A stretch of 64,000 nucleotides of DNA from Streptomyces sp. ISL-10. GTDB lineage: Bacteria; Actinomycetota; Actinomycetes; Streptomycetales; Streptomycetaceae. The notes under the pieces are model-generated. The model was not told the origin of the DNA. It saw only the letters and a program-made list of their open reading frames with translations, and searched no databases. A program made the position numbers and the translations under genes. The stretch lies in NCBI RefSeq assembly GCF_018614575.1, contig NZ_JAGGOJ010000002.1, forward strand, positions 152,098 to 216,097, in the 5' to 3' direction. Shown here piece by piece: positions 1 through 10,600 of this stretch. Position 1 is the stretch's first letter, and every line of letters begins with the position of its first letter.

Positions 1-1319
1 CCGAGTCGTACGCGATCTGCCGCTCCGACATGCTGCTGAAGGGCCAGGCCGCCTCCAACATCCACTTCGGCAACTCCTTCACCCAGGACGGCCATGAGGA
101 CGAGCAGTTCGAGTACATGCTCGCCAACCCGCCCTTCGGCGTGGAGTGGAAGAAGGTCGAAAAGCAGGTCAAGCAGGAGCACGAAGACCGCGGCTACGAC
201 GGCCGCTTCGGTGCCGGACTGCCTCGAATCAACGACGGCTCGTTCCTCTTCTTGCAGCACATGATCCACAAAATGCGACCGCTGAAGAAGGACGCCGAAG
301 GCAAGGAGATCGGCGGCAGCCGCATCGCGATCGTCTTCAACGGCTCCCCGCTCTTCACCGGCGGCGCCGGCTCCGGCGAGTCCGAGATCCGCCGCTGGAT
401 CATCCGCAACAACTACTTGGAAACGATCGTCGCTCTCCCCGACCAGCTCTTCTACAACACTGGCATCTCGACCTACGTCTGGATCGTCACCAATCGCAAG
501 CCTAAGAACCTCAAGGACCGGATCATCCTCATCGATGCGCGGGACCAGTGGTCCAAGATGCGGAAGTCGCTGAGCAACAAGCGCAAGGAGATCAGGGAGG
601 ATCAGCGCAAGGAGATCAGCGCCTGGTACGGGGAGGCATACCGCCTCACCCGCTCTGGGGATGGCTCGCAGCACTCCGTGCCGGACAAGGTCAAGGTTTT
701 CGACGCGGACGACTTTGGCTACCAGCGCATCATGGTGGACCGGCCTCTCAAGTTGCGATTCGAGGTATCCGAGGATTCCCTGGACGCGCTGCGGGTGGCC
801 AAGGCAGTGGAGAAGGAGCTCGGCGAGGGCGGTCCCGAGACACTGGCGGACGCGCTCAAGCCACTACTGGGCGGCTCGTGGGAAACCAAGGCGGAGGCAT
901 GGATCGCACTGGGTGCTGCCCTAGACGCGGCCGGCATCAGATGGCCGAATAGCAAGCCTTTTGATAAGGCCGTCCGTGACGCAGTCGGTGTTCCGGATCC
1001 AGAGGGTGAGGTCCAGTACGTCAAGAAGGGGCAGGTCGAGCCTGACCCGGATCTGCGGGACGCGGAGAACGTGCCACTGCGCGAAGACATTGACGAGTAC
1101 TTCGAACGGGAGGTTCGACCCCACGTCGGAGACGCATGGATCGCGGAGACGAAAGACCCAAGGACCAAAGAAACTGTACGCTCCCGCGTGGGATTCGATA
1201 TCCCGTTCACCCGACACTTTTATGTGTACACGCCGCCACGGCCACTGGCAGAGATCAAAGCCCAGCTGACGGCACTTGAGATGGACATTCAGGCTCTGCT
1301 CGGAGAAGTGGCCCGTTGA
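1..1319 (+). CDS. hsdM: Type I restriction-modification DNA methyltransferase subunit M (5'-truncated by window edge)
   Basis: N6-adenine methyltransferase subunit of a type I restriction-modification complex. The frame is open from base 3, so the start and the SAM-binding motif I lie outside the window; about 438 C-terminal residues are present. The catalytic motif IV is seen as LANPPFG (NPPF) near base 125, followed by the family-typical stretch RIAIVFNGSPLF and then VALPDQLFYNTGISTY. The C-terminal part is helical and charged, as expected for contact with HsdS. The TGA stop overlaps the TTG start of the specificity gene by four bases, so the two are translationally coupled and followed by the R subunit. 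Confidence 0.93.
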   Translation, partial: ESYAICRSDMLLKGQAASNIHFGNSFTQDGHEDEQFEYMLANPPFGVEWKKVEKQVKQEHEDRGYDGRFGAGLPRINDGSFLFLQHMIHKMRPLKKDAEGKEIGGSRIAIVFNGSPLFTGGAGSGESEIRRWIIRNNYLETIVALPDQLFYNTGISTYVWIVTNRKPKNLKDRIILIDARDQWSKMRKSLSNKRKEIREDQRKEISAWYGEAYRLTRSGDGSQHSVPDKVKVFDADDFGYQRIMVDRPLKLRFEVSEDSLDALRVAKAVEKELGEGGPETLADALKPLLGGSWETKAEAWIALGAALDAAGIRWPNSKPFDKAVRDAVGVPDPEGEVQYVKKGQVEPDPDLRDAENVPLREDIDEYFEREVRPHVGDAWIAETKDPRTKETVRSRVGFDIPFTRHFYVYTPPRPLAEIKAQLTALEMDIQALLGEVAR

Positions 1320-2650
1320 ACAGCTCAACCTTCGACCCGCGCTCGCTCAGGCTCCCCGAGAGCTACGAACTCGTCCGACTCGGCTACGTCGCCCGCTTGC
1401 AGAATGGGCTGACTGTCGACGCGAAACGAGACATCACCGGCGATGTCGTGACGCGGCCTTACCTGCGTGTCGCCAATGTGCAGGCCGGGAGCCTCAACCT
1501 CGAGTCGGTCACGGAGATCACCGTGCCCCGAAGTGTGGCCCGACGCAGCACACTCCGCCCCGGCGACGTACTGATGACCGAAGGCGGGGACTTGGACAAG
1601 CTGGGCCGCGGGACGGTCTGGCGGGGCGAACTGGAAGAGTGCCTGCACCAGAACCATATCTTTGCGATTCGGCCCGATCCACGGCGCCTCAATGGCCGGT
1701 TTCTCGCCTATTTGACGCAGTCGCTATACGGGCGCTGCTATTTCGAAAGCACGGGCACGAGAACCACGAACCTGGCCTCCACCAATAGCAGTAAAATTCA
1801 GAGTTTTCCTCTGCCGCTACCTCCATTGGAGGAACAGAAGCGCATCGCGGACTATCTCGATATTGAAATTGCCCGCATTGATGAAACGGTCGAGCTTCGC
1901 CAGAAACAGCTTGAGCTTCTGGAAGATCAGGACATCTCGACAGTCCTGTATTTTGTAGGTGGGCAAGGTGAGCCGACCGAAGAGAGGAAGCCAAGCGGAC
2001 TGGATTGGATCGGTGACGTTCCAGAGTCGTGGCCTGTGATGCCCGTTGCGTATCAGTATGAAGTGCTCCTCGGGAAAATGCTCAGTCCTGAGCGGGCGCG
2101 CGGAGAACATCTCCGCCCCTACTTGCGGAACGTCAATGTTCAATGGGACGCCATCAGTACCGACGACCTCTTGATGATGAACTTTCCTCCGGAGGAGAGG
2201 GTCCGATACCGCCTGCGTGCTGGAGATCTCCTGATTTGTGAAGGCGGAGAGCCGGGAAGATGCGCCATCTGGAACGGAGCGGTTGACGAAATCTATTACC
2301 AGAAGGCTTTGCATCGGGTTCGTGCTCGCGGATACAGTTCTCCGCGCTGGCTCTACTACTGCATGAAGGCCGCCACGTCGCAGAATGTATTTGCCGTCGA
2401 AGGTAATGCCACCACGATCGCGCATTTGACCGGCGAACAGCTTCGCGCGCACCGCTTCCCCTTCCCTCCCCGCGGCACTCAAGATCGCATTACTGGAATT
2501 CTTGACGAGGAGGCGAATCAGACGCGGGATCTTCGCAGCAAAATTGACCGTCAACTCGACCTCCTTGCCGAGCACCGCCAGGTTCTAATCACGGCCGCAG
2601 TAACCGGCCAACTCGACAACAACACAGCACCCCAGAACGCCGCCGCTTAG
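1316..2650 (+). CDS. hsdS: Type I restriction-modification specificity subunit S
   Basis: DNA target-recognition subunit (444 aa) that sets the sequence bound by both the methyltransferase and the nuclease. It has the usual two target-recognition domains (about residues 15-160 and 220-385), each followed by a conserved helical spacer: FPLPLPPLEEQKRIADYLD near residue 165 and FPFPPRGTQDRITGILDEE near residue 390. The start is TTG at 1316, overlapping the upstream stop, with no other good start nearby. The stretch 1760-2330 is visibly richer in A/T than its neighbours, which fits the frequent exchange of target-recognition domains between strains. Confidence 0.93.
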   Translation: MNSSTFDPRSLRLPESYELVRLGYVARLQNGLTVDAKRDITGDVVTRPYLRVANVQAGSLNLESVTEITVPRSVARRSTLRPGDVLMTEGGDLDKLGRGTVWRGELEECLHQNHIFAIRPDPRRLNGRFLAYLTQSLYGRCYFESTGTRTTNLASTNSSKIQSFPLPLPPLEEQKRIADYLDIEIARIDETVELRQKQLELLEDQDISTVLYFVGGQGEPTEERKPSGLDWIGDVPESWPVMPVAYQYEVLLGKMLSPERARGEHLRPYLRNVNVQWDAISTDDLLMMNFPPEERVRYRLRAGDLLICEGGEPGRCAIWNGAVDEIYYQKALHRVRARGYSSPRWLYYCMKAATSQNVFAVEGNATTIAHLTGEQLRAHRFPFPPRGTQDRITGILDEEANQTRDLRSKIDRQLDLLAEHRQVLITAAVTGQLDNNTAPQNAAA

Positions 2651-2688
2651 CAACCAGCCGCCCACCCGACCACCTACGGAGCCTCCAA

Positions 2689-5600
2689 ATGCCCACCTCC
2701 CCTCCCCGCGCGCACGAGGCCCACACTGAGGGCGCTTTTGAGGACGCTGTCGAGGCGGCCCTGCTCCGCAGCGACTGGGAGCGGGGTCCGGCCACGGCCT
2801 ACAACCACGAGCTCGGCATCGACACCTCGGAGTTGTCAGCGTTCCTGCGTGACTCTCAGCTGGATGCGTGGGAGCGATTGATGGAAACGTACGGCGAGCC
2901 GGAGGAGTACGCGATCCAGCGGTTCGCCGCGCACGTGGCCAAGCAGATAGATGAGCGCGGGCTGCTGGACGTGCTGCGCCACGGGGTGGTCCAGCGCAAC
3001 ATCAAGCTGCGGCTGGCGTACTTCCGGCCCGCCCACACTCTGGCCGCGGGAGCGTTGGATGAGTACATCGCCAACCGGCTCACAGTGGTGCGGCAGTTCC
3101 GCTACTCCGCTGCGGAGCCGACCAAGTCCCTGGACCTTGCGTTCTTTGTGAACGGACTGCCCATCGCGTCAGCCGAGCTGAAGAATCCCCTCACCGGGCA
3201 GTCGGTCGAGGACGCGAAGCGGCAGTACCGCACTGACCGTGACCCGAACGAGCTGTTCTTCGCCCGCCGCAGCCTGGTGCACTTCGCAGTTGATCCGAAC
3301 CTAGTGTTCCTGACCACGCGCTTGGCCGGGGCGAAAACGCGGTTCCTGCCGTTCAACATGGGCACCGGCGACGGGGGCAACATCGGAGGCGCAGGGAACC
3401 CGCCGGCTGCCCCTGGGGCGGAGTACGCAGTCTCCTACCTGTTCGACGAGGTGATGCGGCGCGACAACTGGCTAGACCTGCTGCACCGTTACCTTCATGT
3501 GGAGGACGAGGCGGCCAAGGCCGGCAGAGCCCCCCGCTATCGTCCCGGCTCCGCACACAAGCAGCCGCTGATTTTCCCTCGGTTCCACCAGTGGCACGCA
3601 GTCCGGAAGATGACGAACCACGCGGCCAAGCACGGCGCAGGAGAAAACTATCTGATTCAACACTCGGCAGGATCGGGTAAGTCGAACACGATCGCTTGGC
3701 TCGCACACCGCCTGGCGTCACTGCACACCCCCGAAGACCCCGCGTTGCTGGACCCGGCTGCCGCCCAGGCAAAGGGCCTCGGGCCTAATCAGCAGGTCTT
3801 CGACAAGGTCGTCGTCATCACCGACCGGCGGGTGTTGGACAAGCAACTTCAGGACACGATCTACCAGTTCGACCACACACCCGGTGTGGTGCTGCGCGTC
3901 GACGATGACTCCCAGCAACTCGCTGACGCATTGACCGGGACGACCGCCCGCATCGTCATCACGACACTCCAGAAGTTCCCGTTCGTCCTGGACAAGGCGT
4001 CCGGGCTCGGCCGCGAGCGTCGCTACGCGGTCATCATTGACGAGGCGCACTCATCCCAGGGAGGCAAGGGCACCGACGCGCTCAAGCGGATGCTGGGCAA
4101 GTTGGGCGAGGGCACGGTCGATGAGGACGGCGATCCGCTGACTGCGACCGCGCTGGCCCGCGGTAAGCAGCCCAACCTGTCCTTCTTCGCGTTCACCGCA
4201 ACCCCGAAGGACAAGACCCTCAAACTGTTCGGAACCGAGTCACCTGTCACGGGCCAGATGGAGCCGTTCCACATCTACTCGATGCGGCAGGCCATCGAGG
4301 AGGGCTTCATCCTCGACGTGCTCGGTACTTACGTCACTTACGGCACGTACTTCAAGCTGCAGCAGGCAGCCGCGGACGAGGCTGAGCGGCAGGTTGATCC
4401 GCGCAAGGCGAAAGCGAAGCTGGTGCGGGCCGCGCTGATGTCGGCGGCCTCCCTGGAGTCCAGGGCGAAGATCATCGTGGATCACTTCCGTGCCCACACC
4501 ATGAATCGGCTCGGCGGCCGAGCGCGCGCCATGGTCGTCACTCCCAGCCGCGAGCACGCCGTGCGCCTCTACCAGGCGATCCGCGGCTACGTGGAGCGCT
4601 GCGGCTACACCGACTGCGGCACTCTGGTGGCGTTCTCCGGGACCCTCACTCTGGACGAGATCGAGTACACCGAAGCGAAGCTGAACGGCTTCCCCGAGAG
4701 CAAGCTGCCCGAAGCCTTCGCCTACACCCGCCTGGACGACCCCAAGCCGCCGTCCGTGCCCCGGCCTGAGTACCGCATCCTGGTCGTCGCCGACAAGTAC
4801 CAGACCGGCTTCGATCAGCCCCTGCTGACGACGATGTACGTTGACAAGCTACTCGCCGGCCTCGCCGCCGTGCAGACACTGTCTCGGCTGAATCGCACGC
4901 ACCCCTTGAAGTCGGCCGAGGACTTGTTCGTGATGGACTTCGCGAACAAACCGGAGGTGATCGAGGAGGCGTTTCAGCAGTACTACGAGGCGTCGATCTC
5001 CGAGCCGACTGACCCGGACTTTCTGTTCACCCGGCACGATGAGGTGATGGCCTATCGGCTGTTGATCGAGGCGGAAATGGATGCCTTCGTCACCGCCTAC
5101 TTCGCCGCCTTCAAGAACGGCACTGCCACCGACGCTGCGGTCTCCAAGGCACACTCGAAGCTGTACGTCTATACCCAGCCCGCCGTGGACCGGTTCAACG
5201 CCCTGGCCGAGGACGAGCCGGACGCAGCACAGGAGTTCCGACGCGCCCTGGACTCCTACGTCAAAGCGTACGGCTGGCTCTCCCACGTCATCGGCTTTGA
5301 GAACGAGGACCTGGAGCGTCTCTACCAATACGGGAGATTCCTGGTACGCCGCCTCCGGCTCCCGGTCGGCTCAGCAAGCGCGGACATTGGGGAGGTCACT
5401 CCTAGCCACATGAATGTTCGCAAGACCGGCACTGCCGAGCTCAACCTTAAGGCGGAGGGTCTTCAACTGCTGCCCGGTCTGGTCCCGCAGCCCGCTGGCG
5501 CAGGCCCGGAGGTCGAGGAGAGGTCCCTCGCCGAGGTCATCGAATCGGTCAACGACGAGTACGGCATAGGTCTGTCCACCACGGACCAGATCCTTCTCGG

Positions 5601-5919
5601 CCAGCTTGTTGTCGCCGTCTCGGAGGATCCGGACCTGAAGCGAATCGGCCTGCACAATGACGAGGAGACCTTCCGGCGGGAGGTCGACAAGGACATGGAC
5701 CGCATCGTGATTGACCAGGCCAAGTCCAACGACGCCCTGCTCGTGCGGTATTACGACGACCCTCTCATCAATAAGATCTTCAAGCAGGTCGCCACCCAGC
5801 AGGCGTACGGGCTCATCCGCCGTCCCGTCCGCCGGGAAGCGGAGCGACGAGCCACCGCCGAGCGGGCTGCAGCGATCAAATCTGGCGAAGCCGGAACCAC
5901 CCTGCCAGCCGATGCGTAA
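2689..5919 (+). CDS. hsdR: Type I restriction endonuclease subunit R
   Basis: Translocating restriction subunit, 1076 aa, full length for the family. The N-terminal PD-(D/E)XK nuclease is seen with D149 and the E163-L-K165 triad. An SF2 helicase motor follows: Walker A GSGKS at 328-332, DEAH at 451-454, TATP at 503-506, and the motif VI region around the sequence QTLSRLNRT. The C-terminal helical domain probably docks on the M/S core. It starts with ATG 38 bases after hsdS, so the three genes form one operon in the order M-S-R. Nothing appears broken, so the system is probably active if the upstream part of hsdM is intact. Confidence 0.95.
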   Translation: MPTSPPRAHEAHTEGAFEDAVEAALLRSDWERGPATAYNHELGIDTSELSAFLRDSQLDAWERLMETYGEPEEYAIQRFAAHVAKQIDERGLLDVLRHGVVQRNIKLRLAYFRPAHTLAAGALDEYIANRLTVVRQFRYSAAEPTKSLDLAFFVNGLPIASAELKNPLTGQSVEDAKRQYRTDRDPNELFFARRSLVHFAVDPNLVFLTTRLAGAKTRFLPFNMGTGDGGNIGGAGNPPAAPGAEYAVSYLFDEVMRRDNWLDLLHRYLHVEDEAAKAGRAPRYRPGSAHKQPLIFPRFHQWHAVRKMTNHAAKHGAGENYLIQHSAGSGKSNTIAWLAHRLASLHTPEDPALLDPAAAQAKGLGPNQQVFDKVVVITDRRVLDKQLQDTIYQFDHTPGVVLRVDDDSQQLADALTGTTARIVITTLQKFPFVLDKASGLGRERRYAVIIDEAHSSQGGKGTDALKRMLGKLGEGTVDEDGDPLTATALARGKQPNLSFFAFTATPKDKTLKLFGTESPVTGQMEPFHIYSMRQAIEEGFILDVLGTYVTYGTYFKLQQAAADEAERQVDPRKAKAKLVRAALMSAASLESRAKIIVDHFRAHTMNRLGGRARAMVVTPSREHAVRLYQAIRGYVERCGYTDCGTLVAFSGTLTLDEIEYTEAKLNGFPESKLPEAFAYTRLDDPKPPSVPRPEYRILVVADKYQTGFDQPLLTTMYVDKLLAGLAAVQTLSRLNRTHPLKSAEDLFVMDFANKPEVIEEAFQQYYEASISEPTDPDFLFTRHDEVMAYRLLIEAEMDAFVTAYFAAFKNGTATDAAVSKAHSKLYVYTQPAVDRFNALAEDEPDAAQEFRRALDSYVKAYGWLSHVIGFENEDLERLYQYGRFLVRRLRLPVGSASADIGEVTPSHMNVRKTGTAELNLKAEGLQLLPGLVPQPAGAGPEVEERSLAEVIESVNDEYGIGLSTTDQILLGQLVVAVSEDPDLKRIGLHNDEETFRREVDKDMDRIVIDQAKSNDALLVRYYDDPLINKIFKQVATQQAYGLIRRPVRREAERRATAERAAAIKSGEAGTTLPADA

Positions 5920-5970
5920 CCTGCAACGAAAGTCCCGCCTCACGTCGAACTCTGGTGCTGGGCAGGCACC

Positions 5971-7629
5971 GTGGCCGAAGGGATCGCTGCAGTGCCGCAC
6001 GATGGGCTTCATGATGCGCCGACCGAGTACGCCGGAGGGTCGCCGTCCCGCGTAATCGCGGGACGCTACCGGCTCGACCGACCTATCGGCGCCGGCGGCA
6101 TGGGCGAGGTCTGGCACGCCTACGACGAGCGCCTCGACCGTCGCGTTGCGGTCAAGATGATGCTCACTGACACCCGCGGTCTGCCCGGCATCCCCGGCCT
6201 CGGTGCAGCCGAGATGCTGGCCAACCGCCGCGACCGCTTCCTGCGCGAAGTCCGCACCACCGCCGCCCTGGAACACCTCGGGATCCCAGCCATCTACGAC
6301 ACTGGCATCGACGAGACCACACATCAGCTGTACGTGGTCATGCAGCTGCTGCGGGGACGCGAAGTGCAGGCCATCATCGATGACACTCACTACGACGTCT
6401 CACCGCTGGCCATCTCCTGGGCCGCAGCAGCAGGAGTACAGATCGCCTCCGTACTGGACGAGGTGCACCGCAACGACGTCGTACACCGCGACATCAAACC
6501 CGCCAACCTCATGATCACCCCCGACGGTGTCGTCAAGGTCCTCGACTTCGGAGTTGCCGCCCTGCGCGGCTCCGGCAACCATCCCCGCCTGACCCAAGAG
6601 GGCATGACTGTCGGCACCCCGCCCTACATGTCCCCCGAGCAGAGCCTCGCCAACGAAGTCGGCCCGGCCTCCGACATCTACGCCTTGGCCTGCGTGCTGT
6701 ACGAGCTTCTCACCGGCCGCCCGCCATTCATTGCCGATGCCAACGGCTCCCACGCCTGGCACCACGTGCGTACTGACCCACCGCCGATCCGCACGCGGCG
6801 CCGCGACCTTCCCCAGGAACTGGAGGACCTCCTCCTGGGCATGCTGAACAAGGAACCCGAACGTCGCCTGGCCGCTTCCCAGGTTTACGACGCCCTGCTG
6901 CCTTGGGTCTACAAGCAGGACGGCTCCGGCACTATGCGAGCCGAGTACGACCCACGCCAGCCCTTCCACCGCCCCTTCAACGGGCCGTCCAAACGCCCCG
7001 CCCCAACCGGCTACTCACCGACGCAGATCGTCGAGGCCGAACCGAACGCTGTCGCGGAGGCAGCCTCCGCCCTCCTCACCGACGCAGAGGCCAACGAAGC
7101 CGCAGATCTCGCCGCACAGCTCGCCCAGGACGGCAAGTTCGTTCAAGCAGCAGACCTCCTAGCCGGTGCTATCCACCGCGCCCAGGACGGCGTCCTGCAC
7201 GACGACCTCATGTTCTCCCTGGCCCAAGTCCGATTCTTGGCCGGCGCCCACCGCGAAGCCGCCGCGCTCTTTGACGAGGTCGGCGCTGCCTGGAGTGCCC
7301 GCTACGGCGCCGACGACGCACAAGCCCTACTCTGCCTCTACTACGCCGCCCAGTGCCGCATGGCCCTCGGTGAGTCGACAGCCTCGATCGAAGCCTTCCA
7401 CGCCTATACCGCCCGTGCCCCCGACCCCGACGATGCAGAAGCCGTCGACCGCCACTTGGACGCCCTCGCCAACCTCGCTCGCCTTCATGCCGCCAGCGAA
7501 CGCTTCCCCGAAGCCCGCCGCGCCGTCGCGGAACTGCGTGAAGCGACCGAGCGTTTGCGCGGCCCCAACGCCCCAGACCTCGCCGACATCGACGCATTCG
7601 TAAAGCGTCTCAACCGCTTCACGGCTTGA
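5971..7629 (+). CDS. Serine/threonine protein kinase with TPR-like C-terminal region
   Basis: Eukaryotic-type kinase of 552 aa. Visible kinase elements are the glycine loop IGAGGMGEV (39-47), K62, the catalytic loop VHRDIKPAN (171-179), DFG (192-194) and GTPPYMSPEQ. There is no transmembrane helix. Instead residues about 370-552 form Ala-rich helical pairs resembling TPR repeats, so the protein is probably cytosolic and senses or recruits a partner. The GTG start at 5971, 51 bases after hsdR, has only a weak ribosome site; GTG 5992 is an alternative. The 3' end meets the convergent STAND-like gene with four bases between stops. Cytosolic kinases occur in several anti-phage systems, but whether this one belongs to the restriction locus is inference. 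Confidence 0.88.
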   Translation: MAEGIAAVPHDGLHDAPTEYAGGSPSRVIAGRYRLDRPIGAGGMGEVWHAYDERLDRRVAVKMMLTDTRGLPGIPGLGAAEMLANRRDRFLREVRTTAALEHLGIPAIYDTGIDETTHQLYVVMQLLRGREVQAIIDDTHYDVSPLAISWAAAAGVQIASVLDEVHRNDVVHRDIKPANLMITPDGVVKVLDFGVAALRGSGNHPRLTQEGMTVGTPPYMSPEQSLANEVGPASDIYALACVLYELLTGRPPFIADANGSHAWHHVRTDPPPIRTRRRDLPQELEDLLLGMLNKEPERRLAASQVYDALLPWVYKQDGSGTMRAEYDPRQPFHRPFNGPSKRPAPTGYSPTQIVEAEPNAVAEAASALLTDAEANEAADLAAQLAQDGKFVQAADLLAGAIHRAQDGVLHDDLMFSLAQVRFLAGAHREAAALFDEVGAAWSARYGADDAQALLCLYYAAQCRMALGESTASIEAFHAYTARAPDPDDAEAVDRHLDALANLARLHAASERFPEARRAVAELREATERLRGPNAPDLADIDAFVKRLNRFTA

Positions 7630-7633
7630 AGGC

Positions 7634-10600
7634 TCACCGGATACCCGCCCAGTGATCGCAACGGTCTGCCCGGTACCGAGCCCAACCGCCCTCGGAAGAC
7701 TCGGGTGACTCTGGTTTGGCCGCCGATGCTAGGCCGTCGCATCCTCCGCCGTCATCAGCTCCGGCCACGGTCCGCCGCAACGGATCCGGGCGTTGACGGT
7801 GGAGGTGGGAGGTGACTGTGGAGCGGATCTGGGGTGGGAGGGTGGTGTCGTTACCGAGGGCCTGATACCAGGTCGGGGGCTGTGAGGTGGTGCCGGCCAG
7901 CATGGAGAAGGCGGTGACCGCAACGTGCCCCATTGCGGGCTCGGAATGTGCCAAGTCGACGACGAGCCTGCGGCGTGCTCCGGCTCCCAGGCTCGCGAGG
8001 GTAGCTCCGACGGTGCTCGCCGTGAACTTGGCGAAGTTGTCGGCGATGCCGTTTGGGTGGTTTCCCAGACGCTGCGCCGCTCTGACCAGGCCGCGGGCGG
8101 CGAGCTCAGGGGCGGCTGCGGCCACACGGCCAAGCATCTCGGCGGCCAGGCGGGCGCACGAGGCGTCCACAGAGCCCAGCGTCTCTCCAGCTGGGAGTGT
8201 GAGATCGAGTACGGTGTCCAGCGCGATGCCGGACTCGGCTGCGGCCAAGGGATGTCGGCGGGCGAGAAGTACCGCCAGGGCGCGGTGCGGCGATGAGGCC
8301 CCGGCCTGTCTCTCCGGCCGCGTCTTGATGTCCTTGCGCAACTGTTCAGTCAACGGCTCGAGCTGCTGCCACTCCCATGCGGAGTGCGAGGCGCATTCCT
8401 CGACCAGCAGCAGCATGCTGGTGTAGCGGCTGTCACCAGCCGCCAGGGCCCTCGCGGCCGCGTCGGGTGCTGGCGGCAACCAAGACCAGTGCTTGACGAG
8501 CGTCCGCCACAGCTGGATCTGCTCAGAGGTCCTGAGGTCCTTGGTCAGTGCCTCGATCTCGGGCATGGTCTTCGGGGGTGGAGCCAGGCTGGCCGCCGCG
8601 GCGGCCTCGACGAGTGTGGTCAGCTCACGCAGTGGCTGATGGTGGAGTGCGTCCTGTACCAGGTGGGTGAGGACGTCGTCCGTGAGGTGGGCGAGCAGGC
8701 TGGTGGAGATCCGGGCGACGGCCCAGCCGGCCTCCGTACGCGCCTTCGGTGCGGTGTCGGCCCACGTCTTCAACACGGCTAGCGCTGGACGGTGGGCGGC
8801 TGCCGCGGCCGCGCCCAGGACGTCTGTCAGTCCGCCGGGGGAGAGCCACAACGTCGGTGTGTCGTCGTCCGGCAGGAGTGCGGCGAGCCGGTCCGGGCCG
8901 AGGCCCGCCTCGACGGCCTTCTCGACGGCCTCTGTCAGCCAGGCGGCCCGGTTCCGGCTGCCGTCCGCATGCTTCGCCGGACACGGCAGGGTTGCCAGCT
9001 CGGCGCGGCAGGCCGCGTCGACGGCATCGCGGAAGCCGTTGGCCGGGCCCAGGAGGGCAGGTACGAGTACGTGCGTCAACGCAACCGTCTGCACGGTGGG
9101 GGAGCGCACGTCCAGCACTTCTCCGACGGCCTGTTGGGCACGTTCGGCCGACAGCAGGGCGGCCAGCCGCCCCGCACCGTGCAGGCGGGCCCGGCCTGCT
9201 CCCCGGTCGCCCTTGAGCAGGGCGGCGGTGAGCTGCTTACTCGCGACGGCCTCCGTCGCCGGCTGGGCGTCCGCCCACAGGCGGCCGACGGACCGTTCTA
9301 GGTCCGCGACCCCCTTGGGGGCTTTGGTGGGGCGCTCGTCGAGGAGGGACTCGAAGCCCGGGAGCGCCAACTGCCTCAGACCGGAGTGCCGCGCCGCGGG
9401 GGAGATGCGCCGCACGCAGTCCTCGACCTGGTCGACGGCGTCGGCCACGATTCCGTAGGCACCGACCCCAGCGAGGACGCGGCAGACGTCGTTCAGCCAT
9501 TCCAGCGCCTCCTCGGCGTCGTGTGGGAACAGGGCGGCGAAGAGGGCGAGCCAGGCAGGCTTGTGAGTCTTGAGCGGCTGGGGGCCTTGCTTCACCCACC
9601 AGCTCAGCCGCTGTTCCTTCCCCGCGACGAACTCGACCGCCTCGTCCGGGTGCTGGCTTGCAAGGCGGCCGACGGCGGCGAACAGGGTGCGTCGTAGTGC
9701 CGGTTGCCGCTCGGTCAGCGGCCATACCACCGTCAGATCCTCGACCCAGCGCTGGCCCGTGGGGTGCACATGACCCGGGAGCCGCTCCACGAATCTCTTG
9801 AGGCTGTGCGGCGAAGCGCGGCGCAACGCGGTGTGGGCGGCGGCCGCGTCGCCGGCCCCGGGGGCGCGCATGTCGGCGTACCACTCCAGGGCCCGGTCGG
9901 ACAGCACCTCGTCCTCCAGCAGCGGTCGCAGGAGTGCGCTGTTGACACCCGGGTCGGCGCGCGGGATCAGTTGGCCGGCCACCGCCGCGAGGACGAGGTC
10001 CTGCGGATGGGTGGTCATCCGAGTGACCAGCTGGGCGGTGCCGCGGCCAGCGGTGCGCAGGTACTCGGCCGCCATGAACTCGAAGAACGTCTGGTGGAAG
10101 AACCGCAGCCCGCCGGCGGGTGTGTCCGTCACCAGCCCCCTTCTGCGCAACTCGGCCAGCTCGAGGCCGATGCGTGGGCGGGACACGCCTGGGAGGAGAC
10201 GCTCCAGGGAGTCTCCCGCGTCCCCGGACCGGTACTCGATGGTGTTCGCGCTCAGCATGTAGCGGGCCAGAGCCTGGGCGGTGCGAGTCAGGTCCCAGTC
10301 TGCCCGGGAGTCGCCATCCTCAACAACGGGAGCTGCTCCCTCGCGGCCCGCGGGTTCTCCCCTGCCCGCCATCAACTCCTCGCCCCCCGCCCGTGCGTCG
10401 CGCTGGACCCGCTCGACGCGCACTAGGTCGAACAGCCCACCTGCATCGACCTGCTGCAGCGGTGGGTTCGGGGCGTAGAGGTCGAACAGCAGTCTCAGGT
10501 AGAGGGGGTTGGCGCACACCTCCTTCACCGGCAGCCCCTGGTAGACCGCGCCCAGGATGTCTGCCTTCAGTCGTTCGGCGGCGCCGGCCCCGTATAGCGT

